Shown here in pieces: positions 34,182 through 45,130 of a DNA stretch of 64,000 nt. The position numbers and the translations under genes were made by a program. The notes under the pieces are model-generated. The model saw nothing but the letters and a program-made list of their open reading frames with translations, ran no database searches and had not been told where the DNA came from. Origin of the DNA: Hortaea werneckii (lineage: Eukaryota; Ascomycota; Dothideomycetes; Mycosphaerellales; Teratosphaeriaceae); contig JBAOKB010000024.1 in NCBI GenBank assembly GCA_037044905.1, forward strand, positions 806,001 to 870,000. Reading direction: 5' to 3'. Within the stretch, counting starts at the first letter, position 1. Every line of letters begins with the position of its first letter.

Positions 34182-34838
34182 ACCACATCGGCGTAAGAAA
34201 ACGGAGTTCATATTGAAGAGCAATAAGGTCTGAAGATCGGAAACCCGGTTTCCTGTGGGAGATAGCTTTTTAGTGTTCATTGTACATTTATGCTTTGATA
34301 CAATATTTGCTTGTTCATTCTGAATCCATGGTGGTAACTGTAACACGCACACATTTTCATTTGAAGCTGGTTGGAAGCAAGAGCTGGGAGTGGCGTACGT
34401 CTCGTGGGGTTTTCAGCAAGCTGCGACGACGATCTGGTGTGTATCCTCTTTGTTGTCCGTGAGGTTTAATGTGCTTGAATGTCAGTAGACATGTTGATCG
34501 AAGTGTTCAATCACCGCTGAGAAGTAAAGCTATTGAAAGAAACTCGGAGGGGGCTGCTGTGTCAAAAGTAGGAGTCCCTTAGAAATGCCTAGTTAAGCTA
34601 CTGAATCCTCATTATGCAACCGACGGGATACATGCTCTAACGCCAGGGGAGTTTAATTAAAAGTACAGGGCATTTTCCTCTCTCGTCGGCTCTTCCTTCC
34701 CCCTTCAACCCCGCAATGATCCGTCTCAGGCGTCATGTGAAGCAATAATCATCGTAGCTGCATCCGCAGCGAGCACTCGTACACATCGTGTCACGTCTCT
34801 TCGAAATGATGTGGTTCCCTTACGGACTCGTGGCTAGC
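34182..34838. other. Intergenic, convergent 3' regions
   Basis: 657 bases between convergent genes. No gene or RNA recognised. Confidence 0.5.
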
Positions 34839-36291
34839 TTACAGCTCAGCCTTGACGCTGTTGGAAGCCTCTCTGGCGGCCGAAGAAGCAGCACTAGCAG
34901 CATTGTGGCCGCTCTTGGAAGCGTCCTTGCTTGCGCTGGAAGCGGACTTCTCGGCGACAGAGGACATGCTTGAAGCAGAGGCACTAGCGCGGGAGGAGGC
35001 AGAGCTCAAGCTTGACTGAGCTTCGGTGGAGGCCATGCCAAACTGGTTCATCAGGTAGTCGTAGTAGTAGCGGAACTGACCGTAGGCATCGTTGGTTGCC
35101 TGAGCAAAAGTGTTGCCAGCAGAGGTTGTGGCAGCACCGAATGCACCAGAGGCGGAAGAAGCGGCGTTGTTGCCAGAGATAGAAGCCGCGTGCTTGCGTG
35201 CCAAAGCGATGAGCTCGTTGCGCCTGCTGCCCTGCGGGACCTTGACGCCATTCTTGTCGCACCAGTCCTTGATTTCAGTATCGCTCCAGCTTTCCAACAG
35301 CTGTCGGTCAAGGAGTGTTGAGCATCAGCGGCAGACTTGCTCAGGGAAGCATACTGCTCAGCTGCGCGGTCAGAGGCGATCTTGGAGTTGCGGCGAACGT
35401 TGGCAATGAGCTTATCGCGGGTGCTGGGCTGTGGGACAGGGATACCGCGCTCGTCAGCCCAAGCCTTGAGGTCAGAGTCAGACCACTGCGAGTAGAGCCA
35501 GTCGCCAGGGTAGCTGGCAGTCTCGCCGGCCTTGTTCGCAGCATTCTGGTAGTTTGCGCGAGCGGTGTGCAGAAGCGAGTCACGGGTGCGAGGAGATGGG
35601 TTTGGAATGCCGTGGTAGTCAAGGAAAGCCTTGAGCTGCGATTCGGTCCAGCTGGTTATGGTTAGCACTCTGAAGGCATTGTCTTACAAGCATTGCAACT
35701 CACGTGTCAAGGATCCAGTTCTGTGTGTTGGCGTACGCGTCGTTTGCCTTGTCCTCAGTCTCCTTCCAGTAGCTCTGAACCTGGCTGAGCAGACTGTCCT
35801 TGTTCTTCTCAGCACCCTTCTTGATCTGCTGGCCTTGCGAAGTCAAGTAGTTGGACAGCTGGTTGGTATCCCACTTGTTGTAAGGCTTGATGACATGGTC
35901 CTCCCAGTTCTTCTGGACGAGGTCTTGCAGGTCCTTTCGGTCGGCTGGGGTCGGGTAGGGGATGTCGTGGTCGGACAGCCAGCGCTCTAGCTCAGTCTCG
36001 TGCCACTTGTTGTATGCTATGCGGCCTCGGCTCCATTAGTCTATGCTCGGCAACTCTAGAGACGTTGTGTGTGGAAGGATTGTGGATTGGTAAAGCGATG
36101 AGCTGAAGCTGCAGCGGTTGCGCTCGCTGCTCTTGCCATCAAGGCCATATGTGATGTTTGATGTATGCCAATCCAGAGGACAGGTGGCATTTGGAACGAT
36201 AAGAAACACAGCTAGACTTACCAGGCTTGCTTAACCAGTCACCCGCGACACACGTCGCCAAGGCGACAGTGAAGCTGACAGCAAACTTCAT
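34839..36291 (-). CDS. ish1: Ish1/Msc1-type stress protein with five Ish1 domains, one frame break
   Basis: Homologue of fission-yeast Ish1 (nuclear-envelope stress protein) and yeast Msc1. Exons 36291-36222, 36016-35704, 35651-34839. A signal peptide (MKFAVSFTVALATCVAGDW) precedes five helix-extended-loop-helix Ish1 domains: KWHETELERWLSDHDIPYP, KWDTNQLSNYLTSQGQQ, WTESQLKAFLDYHGIPNP, WSDSDLKAWADERGIPVP and SWSDTEIKDWCDKNGVKVP. The C-terminus is a long Ala/Ser-rich stretch with LEA-like character. A base (probably C) is missing near 35303, just before the fifth domain. Corrected length 398 aa. Family proteins are induced by stress or nutrient limitation; that is not visible here. Confidence 0.9.
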
Positions 36292-36951
36292 GATCGCGTT
36301 CCTCTGCCGGCGAGGGGATAGGCGTCAATCGGGGTGTGGAAATAGGTAAGTGGCGGTAATCAAAAAGGTTCCAGTGGCTGGACTGGAGAGTGAAGTGTTT
36401 GGAGTTACAGCCAGTAGTGTTGGTGGGTAAGGTAGGCGAAAAGAACAAAGCTGGTTCCCATCAGGCGTCCAGTGTTCTTTTGCGGGCAGGAATGCGCTAC
36501 CTATGACGTCCATTTGTTTGATATTGGCCCAAGCTCCCGCTGCTGTGCCTGTCCAACCAGCTGCAGTCGCTCGACGCCACCACATGCGCGCTAGCGTAAC
36601 TCTGACGCTCGCGACCATCACGCGCGTCACCGCCACAGGACAGCAACCGAGAGCATGCCCAGCTCGTAGGTGTTATCGCCTTGATGGCAAACAGATGGCA
36701 ATCATTGTTATAGGAGGTAATACGGGTTGGCAAGATGATCATCTAGAAACGCTACTGCGCAGTACATATACGTCATGCAGTCGTACCTCCTACGTTTAAC
36801 TTCTTCCATTATCAATACTCACGCGCGCAGCGTGCAATCATCCCGCTAATTTTGAATCTGTAAGCAGAGCAATAAAAACACAAAATGGGATATCGGATCC
36901 ATACCACACCACTTCGCCGTCTACCCTCCCAAGTTCCGCCCTCCCCCCTGT
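36292..36951. other. Intergenic spacer
   Basis: 660 bases between two leftward genes; promoter of the Ish1 gene. Nothing else recognised. Confidence 0.5.
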
Positions 36952-38280
36952 TCACCGTGTAGACCATCCATTGTCCGCCACGCCGCTTGTCAGTTGTGCC
37001 CAGCTCCGGCTGCTCAAGCGGTACACACTATTACCCGCACCCACCTTCTTCCTGGTCGGCGACGCCTCATTCGATCGCCTCCTCTTACTGCCCTTGGCCA
37101 GCGTGCTGAAAGTCGTGTCTTCCGTAATCTCACTCGTATCGACATTACTGTTCGGAGTTGCCAGGCTGTCTCTCTCCATTTCGACAATACTGGAAAGCCG
37201 AGCCTTATGCTTCTGATGCTGCCTCTCTGGCGTCTGCCGTCCCTTTCAATCACCCGCATGCACCTGTCCAGCTTGTGCCCTCCGTTATCTGCGCGGGCTT
37301 GCCTCGGCGCTGAGTTCATGGGAAGGGATATCGGCCGCCGGCGTGGCATCAGCGGCCTCACGGCCTGCACCACTGTCTCTTGAAGGAGAGATATTCTCGT
37401 CAGGTTGTCGGGCTGATCCTGGCTCCTCGCTCGGCCTTTGCTTCTCTAGGTCATGGGACTGTCGTTCTCTGACGGGCATGTTCGCGTATTCGTGGGCTTC
37501 CTTGCGGCCTTCAGCGTGAGCGCTCTTCGGTCCAAGACCTTTCTCTGCATTATGGATAGAGAGAAATAGCAGTATACAGCTGGAAATCAATCAGTACAGT
37601 CAAAAACATCTTATGAGATGCTGCAGTCTCACCTGGGTACTATGCTGCACCACCCTAACCAAGCAAATACCACCGCCGCAACAGCCCGACCATTCTTCTT
37701 GTAGTTCAAAGGTGTCGCACTAGCCTTGCCATATTGGCTCACCAACTCATCCCCTTCTTCTTGACTCACGCCAGTCACGTAACCTTGATGTGAAGCAGTG
37801 ATGATCGTTATCACCAACGCAGATGCCAAATGCGCCAAAGCTGCTAGAACACCGCACACTTTCCAAGCGATCCTCACGCTCTTGCTCTCGTGTCTTTCGG
37901 GCCAAAAGAGATCGAAAAAGAAGAGCGCGCCGAAGATGAATGCGACGAAGACTCCAGCGAAGATGTTGTATGAGGCGGCGCCGACGTAGTCATTGTTATA
38001 GACGTAGGCGTTGCTGTTTCTCTCTTGACAAATTTCTGCTCGTCGACGTAATCTTTCGAATATGTCAGTTGCTCTGTGCTGCTCGGGTGTCCTTAGATCA
38101 CTCACTAGATAACGCCGATGTGCCTAGTGATTCTGAGACCACGCAGAAGATGAGCGCCAACTGGTATACGACGAATTTGGTTCTTCGGAGGTGCCAGTCC
38201 CTATTCCCAAACATGTTCTTGCTGCTGAAAGCGCTCCATTGCATCTGTCCCAAGTTCAAGCCCCACACTTCTGGCGCCAT
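36952..38280 (-). CDS. Four-helix membrane protein (MARVEL-like), three frame breaks
   Basis: Conserved fungal tetraspan protein, function unknown. Exons 38280-38106, 38052-37633, 37579-36952. It opens WSAFSSKNMFGNRDWHLRRT and has four hydrophobic segments: VVYQLALIFCVVSESLG, YNIFAGVFVAFIFGALFFF, VCGVLAALAHLASALVITI, and VAAVVFAWLGWCSIVPSCI. A long cytosolic tail includes YANMPVRERQSHDLEKQRP, then NGGHKLDRCMRVIERDGRRQ and TLAKGSKRRRSNE. Frame breaks: one A lost near 38018 (K-R-E to N-S-N-A-Y-V-Y), an extra C near 37296, one A lost near 37180. Corrected length 407 aa. The layout resembles MARVEL-type membrane proteins, but no assigned family is certain. Confidence 0.78.
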
Positions 38281-39274
38281 GGTCGTATCGATGTCCTTGT
38301 TCGGCGTTCGTATCCTGTCGCGGAAGAAGGGTTTTCTAGATACTGCTTTGTAATGTGCTTTATCGAAGCAATGGACACGTCAAATCATTTGAGCAGCACA
38401 AAGCGAACAGCAAAGATTGGCCAAAGAAGCAGAGATGAGATAGAGTAAGAGCGGTGTCAGAAGAAGTGGCAAGTATGACCAAGAACACTGCAGACTGAGA
38501 AGGAGCAAAGAGAGGCGATTACCAATGTCATCCGTGGACATCCCGGTGAGCCTGGCCACCTACCCTTGAGGACTTGAACGTATCATTTCATTCCATGCAA
38601 ACCCCATCGACGTGTACTGGATACTGTGGATTAGAGATCGTCGAAGTGATGTACCCGGGTCATCCGGACTAGATGTTGCTATGACGGCAGATCTTCATAC
38701 ACCCCTGTCGTGGAAGGCACATGTGGCAGTCTGACGAGCATCTTCACAAGCAGTAAACATAGCGGAAGTCTTGCCATAGCTAAGTAAAAACAAAAAGATG
38801 TGTTGAACAGCGTTTTCATGAAAGAGGTGTATGATGGTAAAGGTATGTTGACAAGAAGGAAGAAGTCCTTCTTGCTTCACTGGCGGCAGTGGACTTGAAT
38901 GCTTGGCCTTTGCTTGATCCTCCATCGCGGACGCTTCGGCGCTTTGCCGGTGAGGTCACATTGCGCATGATCCTGGAGCGTTTCAAGACAGACATACACA
39001 TTGAAGAGTGAACAGACATCAAATGGCATCATTTTTACGACACAGAAGAGACGTGTCTATCAAAAGAAAATCTGGTTGTGGAAATTGGTAAGTGCATGCT
39101 GCTGAAGTAGGCCAGGGCCTTACTGCTATCCTACCTAGGCTCGCTAGGTACACAATTGTTCACATAGCACAACTTCCTCGCGCTTCACTTGTTGCTAATA
39201 GCACCTTGTCTGATTATAACAGCCTTTCCGAGGATATCACAGTCTTCCTCCTATCTCCAGCACCTCACTCCTCT
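38281..39274. other. Intergenic, no gene recognised
   Basis: Almost 1 kb. A minus-strand frame at 38816-39022 has a basic patch (SPAKRRSVRDGGSSKG) but no start context or family match, so I do not call it. Confidence 0.45.
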
Positions 39275-40013
39275 TCATGTAAATGCAGTTTGGATCACCT
39301 CAACCTTCTCAAGAGCTTCTGCGAGAGAAAACGTCCTGACCTTGGGCTTCGCCTCCACGGGTTTCGCCTTCTTAGGCCTCGGTTCCTTGCCTTTACGCTT
39401 CACGAATGCCTTGAACTCCGTTCCAAAGCGTTCGGCCGTCCATCCTTCCTCCCTAGCGCGCCGTCGGCAGAGCGAATGCTGTTTCGAGATCCTCCTGGAG
39501 CGCCCCATGGGGCCAGGATCCCATATGGAATATTGAGGTCTCGCTTGTTGGTCGAAACTTCACTAACTTTCGATTTTTATCTTCATCATATTCGACGATG
39601 ATTTGTTTGGGGCGAGGCTCGTACGAATAGTCTGTGGGATCGAATCCCGTGGCTCGCATCATCTCCAGAAGCGGAAGGAGATTGATCAGGTACGGCCTGG
39701 TCGGACCCAGAACCTTGAATGAAATCTTCTTGAATGGAGTCTTGCCACACGTCTTCACGACAAAAGCCAAAGTCTCGACCACGCATTGGAATTTCGGACC
39801 CTTGAGGCGACACAACACAGAGACCGTCGGTATGTTGCCCCAGAACAAGGATTTAGCTTCGTCCCTGATTAGATGACATGTTCTGAGTAGAGCCGGCTCT
39901 TTGCATGGGATAGCACAAGACTCGAGTTCAGGGAGACACAGCTCGTAAATACGATTACGCAGCTCAGGAGGAAGTGTCTGCATCAGATCTCGAGTCTCGT
40001 TTCGGGGTGACAT
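39275..40013 (-). CDS. 2EXR/F-box-like protein A, one frame break
   Basis: One of the many dothideomycete proteins that start with a degenerate F-box-like block: TLPPELRNRIYELCLPELES, then PALLRTCHLIRDEAKSLFWG. This N-terminal pattern is common in lineage-expanded families whose roles are unknown; a link to ubiquitin ligases is suspected only from the F-box likeness. The rest has SVLCRLKGP, LPLLEMMRATGFDP, and, in another frame, RREEGWTAERFGTEFKAFV-like sequence with a basic tail (KRKGKEPRPKKAKP). An extra C near 39475 explains the switch. Corrected length 245 aa, single exon. Confidence 0.7.
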
Positions 40014-40501
40014 GTCTGACTGTGGATTTGACCGCTCTTCAACCTAAGAGAATGTCAGTGTGATGCACCCCCCCCGACGCTGTCGCGACGACCACCTACT
40101 GTGGTTCCTCGTCGCTATCACTGCTCTCTGTCGCCAGTGAAAGGCTACTTCATATATGACACGGTTCGTAGCGACGACGGAACCAGTTTGAGGCAGTTGG
40201 AAAGATCAAAGAGCAAAGTAAGGTCCTCTGCAAAGTAGGATCGAAGCATGGCAACTTTGCAATCAGGCAACCATTCTGAATTTGGAAGGCGCGCCGCGCA
40301 AGAGTCACGCTAGTACCAATGGCTTCACTTCCCCTTCAGACACGTGCACTCACGAGACCGACAAGCCGGCAGATGAGCTCAAATTGATTGAAGCTGAAAT
40401 AGTTCTGGGAAAGAGGCACACCATCTTCAGTCGCCTTTTTGAATTGGCACATTCTTCCGACCTCGACACAATAGCTTTGCTCCAAAACGAAGGGAAACAT
40501 A
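40014..40501. other. Intergenic spacer
   Basis: 488 bases. A C8 run lies at 40067-40075. The plus-strand frame 40282-40680 overlaps the next gene antisense and is not supported. Confidence 0.45.
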
Positions 40502-41230
40502 TTAAGCAACAGCAAAGTCTCGCATCTCGACCCCAACAGCGTGACCTCTTGGGACCGGCTCTGTCAGGGATCGCCTCCTCAAATGACCTATGTCTACTCC
40601 TGGTCGGATATGTGGGCTGCACCTTCGAACAGGCGAGTTGGATGGTCCGCGCGGTGCCTCATCGAAGCCCAACTTGCTAAGATCCGACCACACCTTATGC
40701 GTAAGCATCACCGTCCTCCCTCCCGGTCCAAGCAACGTAGTGTCTCTTGACTTCGATGCATCAAGCCGGGGGCTATTCGTTGCGGACTTTGTGGTGCCTT
40801 CGTTGAAGTGGTGTTTCAGCTGATTGAGCGTAAAAGCATGCATGGTCTTGGTATAAGATGGTAGCGTGCCCCGGGATAAGGAGCCAAGCTGAAAGGTTGT
40901 ATGCGCATGCATGGCCTTGGAGTAGGAGTGGACTGTGCCCAGGAAATTGCGTCTACGATCTTCAATCTCGTCACTGGAGTCTTCACCGCCGTCGTCGTCG
41001 TCGCTGTAATCATCTTCGGAATCGGTCTCTGGGTCATTGAAAAGCAGCGAAAACCGCGTGGGAAGGTGTTGGCTTTGTGATAGATGCATCGACCTTCGTC
41101 TGTTCGGTTGCTGTTCCCTGTGCCATTGCGCCGGCTGCGCAACGGCCGCTGATGGGTAAGGCATTTTAAGGGCCACCTTTCTGTCAGGTTGTCGCTTCGA
41201 GCTTTCAACGATTGTTTTGCTCGTAATCAT
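40502..41230 (-). CDS. Hypothetical protein with a duplicated MHA-T-QL motif
   Basis: A 242-aa frame from the ATG at 41230 (upstream codons are open too, but only to a GTG). I recognise no family. It has an acidic stretch (DSEDDYSDDDDGGEDSSDE), then two tandem copies of a short motif: HSYSKAMHAHTTFQLGSL and PSYTKTMHAFTLNQLKHH, 22 residues apart. The start region includes SSKRQPDRKVALKMPYPS. No signal peptide or membrane segment. The opposite strand is also open for 133 codons, so coding status is likely but not certain; the internal duplication and the acidic tract favour this strand. Confidence 0.55.
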   Translation of the reverse strand: MITSKTIVESSKRQPDRKVALKMPYPSAAVAQPAQWHREQQPNRRRSMHLSQSQHLPTRFSLLFNDPETDSEDDYSDDDDGGEDSSDEIEDRRRNFLGTVHSYSKAMHAHTTFQLGSLSRGTLPSYTKTMHAFTLNQLKHHFNEGTTKSATNSPRLDASKSRDTTLLGPGGRTVMLTHKVWSDLSKLGFDEAPRGPSNSPVRRCSPHIRPGVDIGHLRRRSLTEPVPRGHAVGVEMRDFAVA

Positions 41231-41954
41231 ACCAAGGCAACAGTCACGTCGCAAATAGAGTAGAAGATGCGACGTCGCACGGTACAATCGCCGACTTGTT
41301 GCATCTCGTTCCTCCTTGATCTCCTCTCTTCCGCAGCATCTCAACACGGCAAAAAGGTGTCGTCACCGTCCCACAACAATGGATTTGGGCGTACGCCATT
41401 GCTATAATTACTGTCAAGCCAGTGACAGCTACCTTTGTCTGTGATACGCATGGTGATACCGGAGACGCATATGATCACGAAAGCGGAAGAATATCCTTGG
41501 GCACAATGCATTCATGGGCGGGAGGCGCCAGCAGCCCCCGCCATCTCCGAAGCCACATTCCAGAGCCTTGACTTCCGGTTGCGGCAGTAACCTATGCCGA
41601 AAGACTGGAAATACAGCTGCAAGCGAATGAAGCTTCAGGCTCTATCCGTGGAAATCTTGATGGCATTTTCGATGGACCATGAAAATATGCGGGCTGTATA
41701 CGCGATGCAAAGAATGCCATGTTGTCGGGACGTGTTTCAACAGTGAGATCGATGCTTGCCAAAGAAATCACATTCCTGCGTCTCAAGAGTTCCTCGTGAA
41801 GTTGAATGCCTTAGAGGCCTGCCAAAATGTAAGTACTACATCCTTTGGTCAGCCTACCTTCTATCCTTGCTCCTTCTCTGCTTGAAGCCCCCAGCCTCAT
41901 CGGAGAGACAAGTCACACCACACAAAATTCTCCAACTGTTCAGCGACCGTTTCA
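41231..41954. other. Intergenic, divergent
   Basis: 724 bases between the divergent hypothetical and CFEM genes. No other feature recognised. Confidence 0.45.
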
Positions 41955-42714
41955 ATGCATTCACCAAGCCATTCCTACAAATTTCTGTTGGCGTTGGCTC
42001 TGCCCTTCGCCTCCACCATCCCGCAGCAAATCTCAGCAACTACTAGCTCAGAAGGCGCGGGCTCTACCGGTCTCCCTTCCGGCCTGCCATCATGCGCAGA
42101 GCCAGCCTTATTCGCCGCTATCCAAGCATCAGGTTGCCAAGCTACGGATGCCCAGTGCATTTGCTCCAACCCACAGCTAGTCCCATCCCTGATGGATGCC
42201 GTCGAAAGCGCATGCGACGTGGCCGACCGAGCAGCAGTTGCCGCTTTTGCAAAGGTAAGCAGCACCAAGAAGTGAAATCTTGCTCCTTGAGAGAAAATGA
42301 ACAAGGACCAGAGAGGCCAAGCGATTAACTCTTCTCCAGACTTACTGCGCTACTTCAACCGCTTCGAGCGCCACTGCGGATCCGGCGAGTAGCACCATGA
42401 GCATGTCTATGGCTGCAAGCACACTCCCAGAGAGCATCACGGCCTCCTCATTGAACGACATGCCATCGGGCACTTTGATCGTGGACACGGCTTCGATCAC
42501 AGCCTCGATGATGTCTTCCTCGAGCGCCTCGGTCACCACAACAGCGACCACGACGGCCAACCTCACTAAGAGTATGCTTCACAGTTCAACTTCTTCGGCC
42601 AAGCCCACGAATGGGACTTCGAGCGGAGCAGCAGAGCAGCAGCATCTGGGCTCGAGTTTCGCGGCCTTTGCGGTGGCTGTCTTTGCTCTCGCGTTTTGCT
42701 TCGCCGAACTTTGA
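41955..42714 (+). CDS. CFEM-type secreted, probably GPI-anchored protein
   Basis: Cell-wall/secreted protein with one CFEM-like module. Exons 41955-42254 and 42340-42714, intact 224 aa. Signal peptide MHSPSHSYKFLLALALPFAS. The module shows six Cys in the order PSC, SGC, AQC, IC, SAC, TYC, with the DAQCIC core that marks CFEM. Two Cys expected in canonical eight-Cys CFEM domains are absent. The second half is Ser/Thr/Ala-rich, followed by a hydrophobic C-terminal helix (FAAFAVAVFALAFCFAEL) after small residues, as expected for a GPI-addition signal. Family members bind heme or act in virulence or wall integrity in some fungi; this one's role is unknown. Confidence 0.83.
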
Positions 42715-43689
42715 ATTTAGCTATAGCGCAAATATCTTGTAATCCATTACTTCGGCCCATATCCATGCTTGCTTCCGTTCTTTTAATCAATGCATTCGTG
42801 ACACATGACCTGGATGGAGAGGAGTCCATTCTTGCATGTCGTGCTGTGAAGTCTACAGTACCTTGGTGGTAGCTCTCAACGTTCGCCCAAGGCTAATTCG
42901 CTTCAGCCCTACGAGTCGCCTCGCAACGCTTAGCTCTGGCCACCATCATTGGCCATGTCTGAACGGAGGCTAGTGGAAGAGCGAATTCACTTGACTATGC
43001 TTCCTTGTACGCTTAAAACTGACAACATTTAATCAACTTTATGGCAAAGCTTGTCTCACCTTAAAAGATTACATGTTGTCTCATCCACACCAGGCGCCGA
43101 TTATTCAAACAGCTTTAGAATGGTAAGAATATCATAAGAAGACAGGCGCTGTACTGCACTGTCCTGTCGAGCCTTCGAGACATCTAAATGGGCAAAGCAA
43201 GCGACAAAGCCATTGCTACTTTGTATTCCTACCTAAATAGAAACAGAAAACAACAGTGGCTGGTTTGAAGCAGGACAGTATAGTGTACAAGGCCTACTTG
43301 CTTTGTGGGAGCAATGACGAATCAAGGACTAGAATAGTAGTGGCACCAAAAACAAAGAGAGAAGAAAAAAAAAGGTGACCAGGTAGCACTACTGGGCCCA
43401 TGCTTTTATGGTCGGCGCCCATTCAGCACCAGTGAAAGTAATGACAGCGTGATTAGAGGTTCAAAATGCCGATGCGAAAGGCAGAAAATTTTCCTTTTAT
43501 TGTGCAAATGTCATTGATAGTTAACAGCTGCTGGCTATTATGAGCTTTACGACTTCTCGTCGTTAGCCATTTGGACTTGCGCAGAAGTAGTTTGAAGCAT
43601 GCCCTGACAGGATTGCTCCGCATCCAAAAAGCCGCATGCCCACTGAAAATTTGCAGCAGGAGCAGTACTTATGATTCCAGCAGACAGCG
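42715..43689. other. Intergenic, no gene recognised
   Basis: About 975 bases between convergent genes. Open frames at 43547-43765 and 43571-43987 look like chance or antisense to the next gene. No tRNA-like boxes seen. Confidence 0.5.
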
Positions 43690-44837
43690 TCATTGTAAGC
43701 TTGCCCTTTGCTCGCATATAACACGCCCTTCCAAAGCGACTAGCCCCATGGCTGATAGGGTCCACGAAATTGACCAGGCCGACTCCCTAGAGGAGTTTCT
43801 TAAAGCCTTGCCAAACACCCCTCTGCCTTCCCTTCCCTCTGATGAGCGCTTAGCGGCTGGTTTCTTCTGCACGGCGGCCCTGTTAAGATGCCTCTGCCTC
43901 AAGACATCCACGCTGACAAACTTGCCCCCGAAGAATGGATCAATGCCCATCCTTCCTAAGGACTTCAGAGCATCGTATCTGCTATAGTTCTCGCGCAGCC
44001 AGCACGTCAACTTTCGGTCCAACCAGTCTTCCGTTCGGTTTCCGGCCTTCGCCACTCGGACAATGCTGAGCGCCTCGTTCAGGGGTCGCTCGATGCTATA
44101 GTGCCAGCGCCGATTGAGCTGGACTAGAGGATCGTTACCGATGCTCGGGCTCTTGTGCTACGCCAGAGCGGCGAAGTCAAAGGCTTCAGTTCAATATCAG
44201 AATTGGCGATCGACTTGCAAAGGTCCACAGCATTGTACAAACCAAGCCACGTGACGTCGATCACCGAGATGCGAAAGGCATGGAGGGGTTGACGTCCGCA
44301 ACGGCGGCTTAGGGTCTCCAGCCATGCGCCCAATTTGGCGAAGTCGATCAGCTTTGTTCTGGCGATGAAGCTGTTGGAGCCGTAATACATTTTGGAGGCT
44401 TCGTTGCGAATGCCACGGCTGACCTGAAGGAGAGCGGGCTCAACCCATGGCTCTATACGACTGGCATGGCTGGCACTCTTCCTCCTGGCGATGCGGGCGT
44501 TTGCCACCTTGCTAAGATCATCTATCGGAGCATGATCCTGACGGTTCCGGGGATTCCAGTACTTCCTGACCGAGCCGATGACGAACAATTTCTCCTCGAT
44601 TAGTGTGAGCTTGTATATTTCGTTGCGCAATTCGGCTGGGAGAGTAGCGAGCAGGTCCCTGCCCTTCGGTACGGCGGTCTTCGGTGGACGCTTGATAATC
44701 CTGCCGTGCAAGTCAGTTATGCTCTTGGGGCCAGGCTTCCTGACTCACTTCTTCGCGGTGCTGGTTCTTTTCAAGACTGCAGTGTCATCGTTAGATTTGC
44801 AACTGCTCGCTTTCGACCTCGCCTTCGTAGGCGCCAT
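43690..44837 (-). CDS. 2EXR/F-box-like protein B, one frame break
   Basis: Second protein of the F-box-like-start type. Exon 1 (44837-44749, MAPTKARSKASSCKSNDD) splices to exon 2 (44700-43690), which brings IIKRPPKTAVPKGRDLLAT and then TLPAELRNEIYKLTLIEEK. Next come EPALLQVSRGIRNEASKMYY, NSFIARTKLIDFAKLGAWL and FRISVIDVTWLGLYNA. One base missing near 44153 shifts the frame; beyond it NDPLVQLNRRWHYSIERP, AKAGNRTEDWLDRKLTCWL and a basic end follow, stop at 43690. Corrected length 366 aa. Similar N-termini in A and B suggest a shared family, but the remainder is not alike, so recent tandem duplication is not indicated. Confidence 0.7.
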
Positions 44838-45130
44838 CAGAGCTGACGAGCTTTGTGATGTAGTGGCTCGGTGTCGTCGAGGTGCGGATGTGGAAGGAAG
44901 CAGGCTTCGTGAGGTGACATTGCAAACAAATCAGCGGGGAGTAATCCCCGTGATCATCATGATGCAAATGTCTCTGGCAAGCGGCAAGTTCACATGAAGT
45001 GAAGTGAAGTCAAGAGTACAGCTCCCGCTACCAACGCCATGCTAGAACGCTTATCACTTTGCTTAACGCAGGAATCGCTGCAGTACGGCTGCTGAATCTC
45101 CTGGCAGAATTGCGGAACATCACGCAATCT

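Noticed and set aside
38816..39022. Minus-strand 68-codon basic frame
   Set aside because: No homologue known, no upstream exon found, composition not distinctive.
39630..39660. tRNA box-B-like string gatcgaatcccgtggctc
   Set aside because: It lies inside the coding sequence of F-box-like protein A and has no matching A box or acceptor stem.
40282..40680. 133-codon plus-strand frame
   Set aside because: Overlaps the minus-strand gene; lacks motifs, whereas the minus strand has an acidic tract and duplicated motif.
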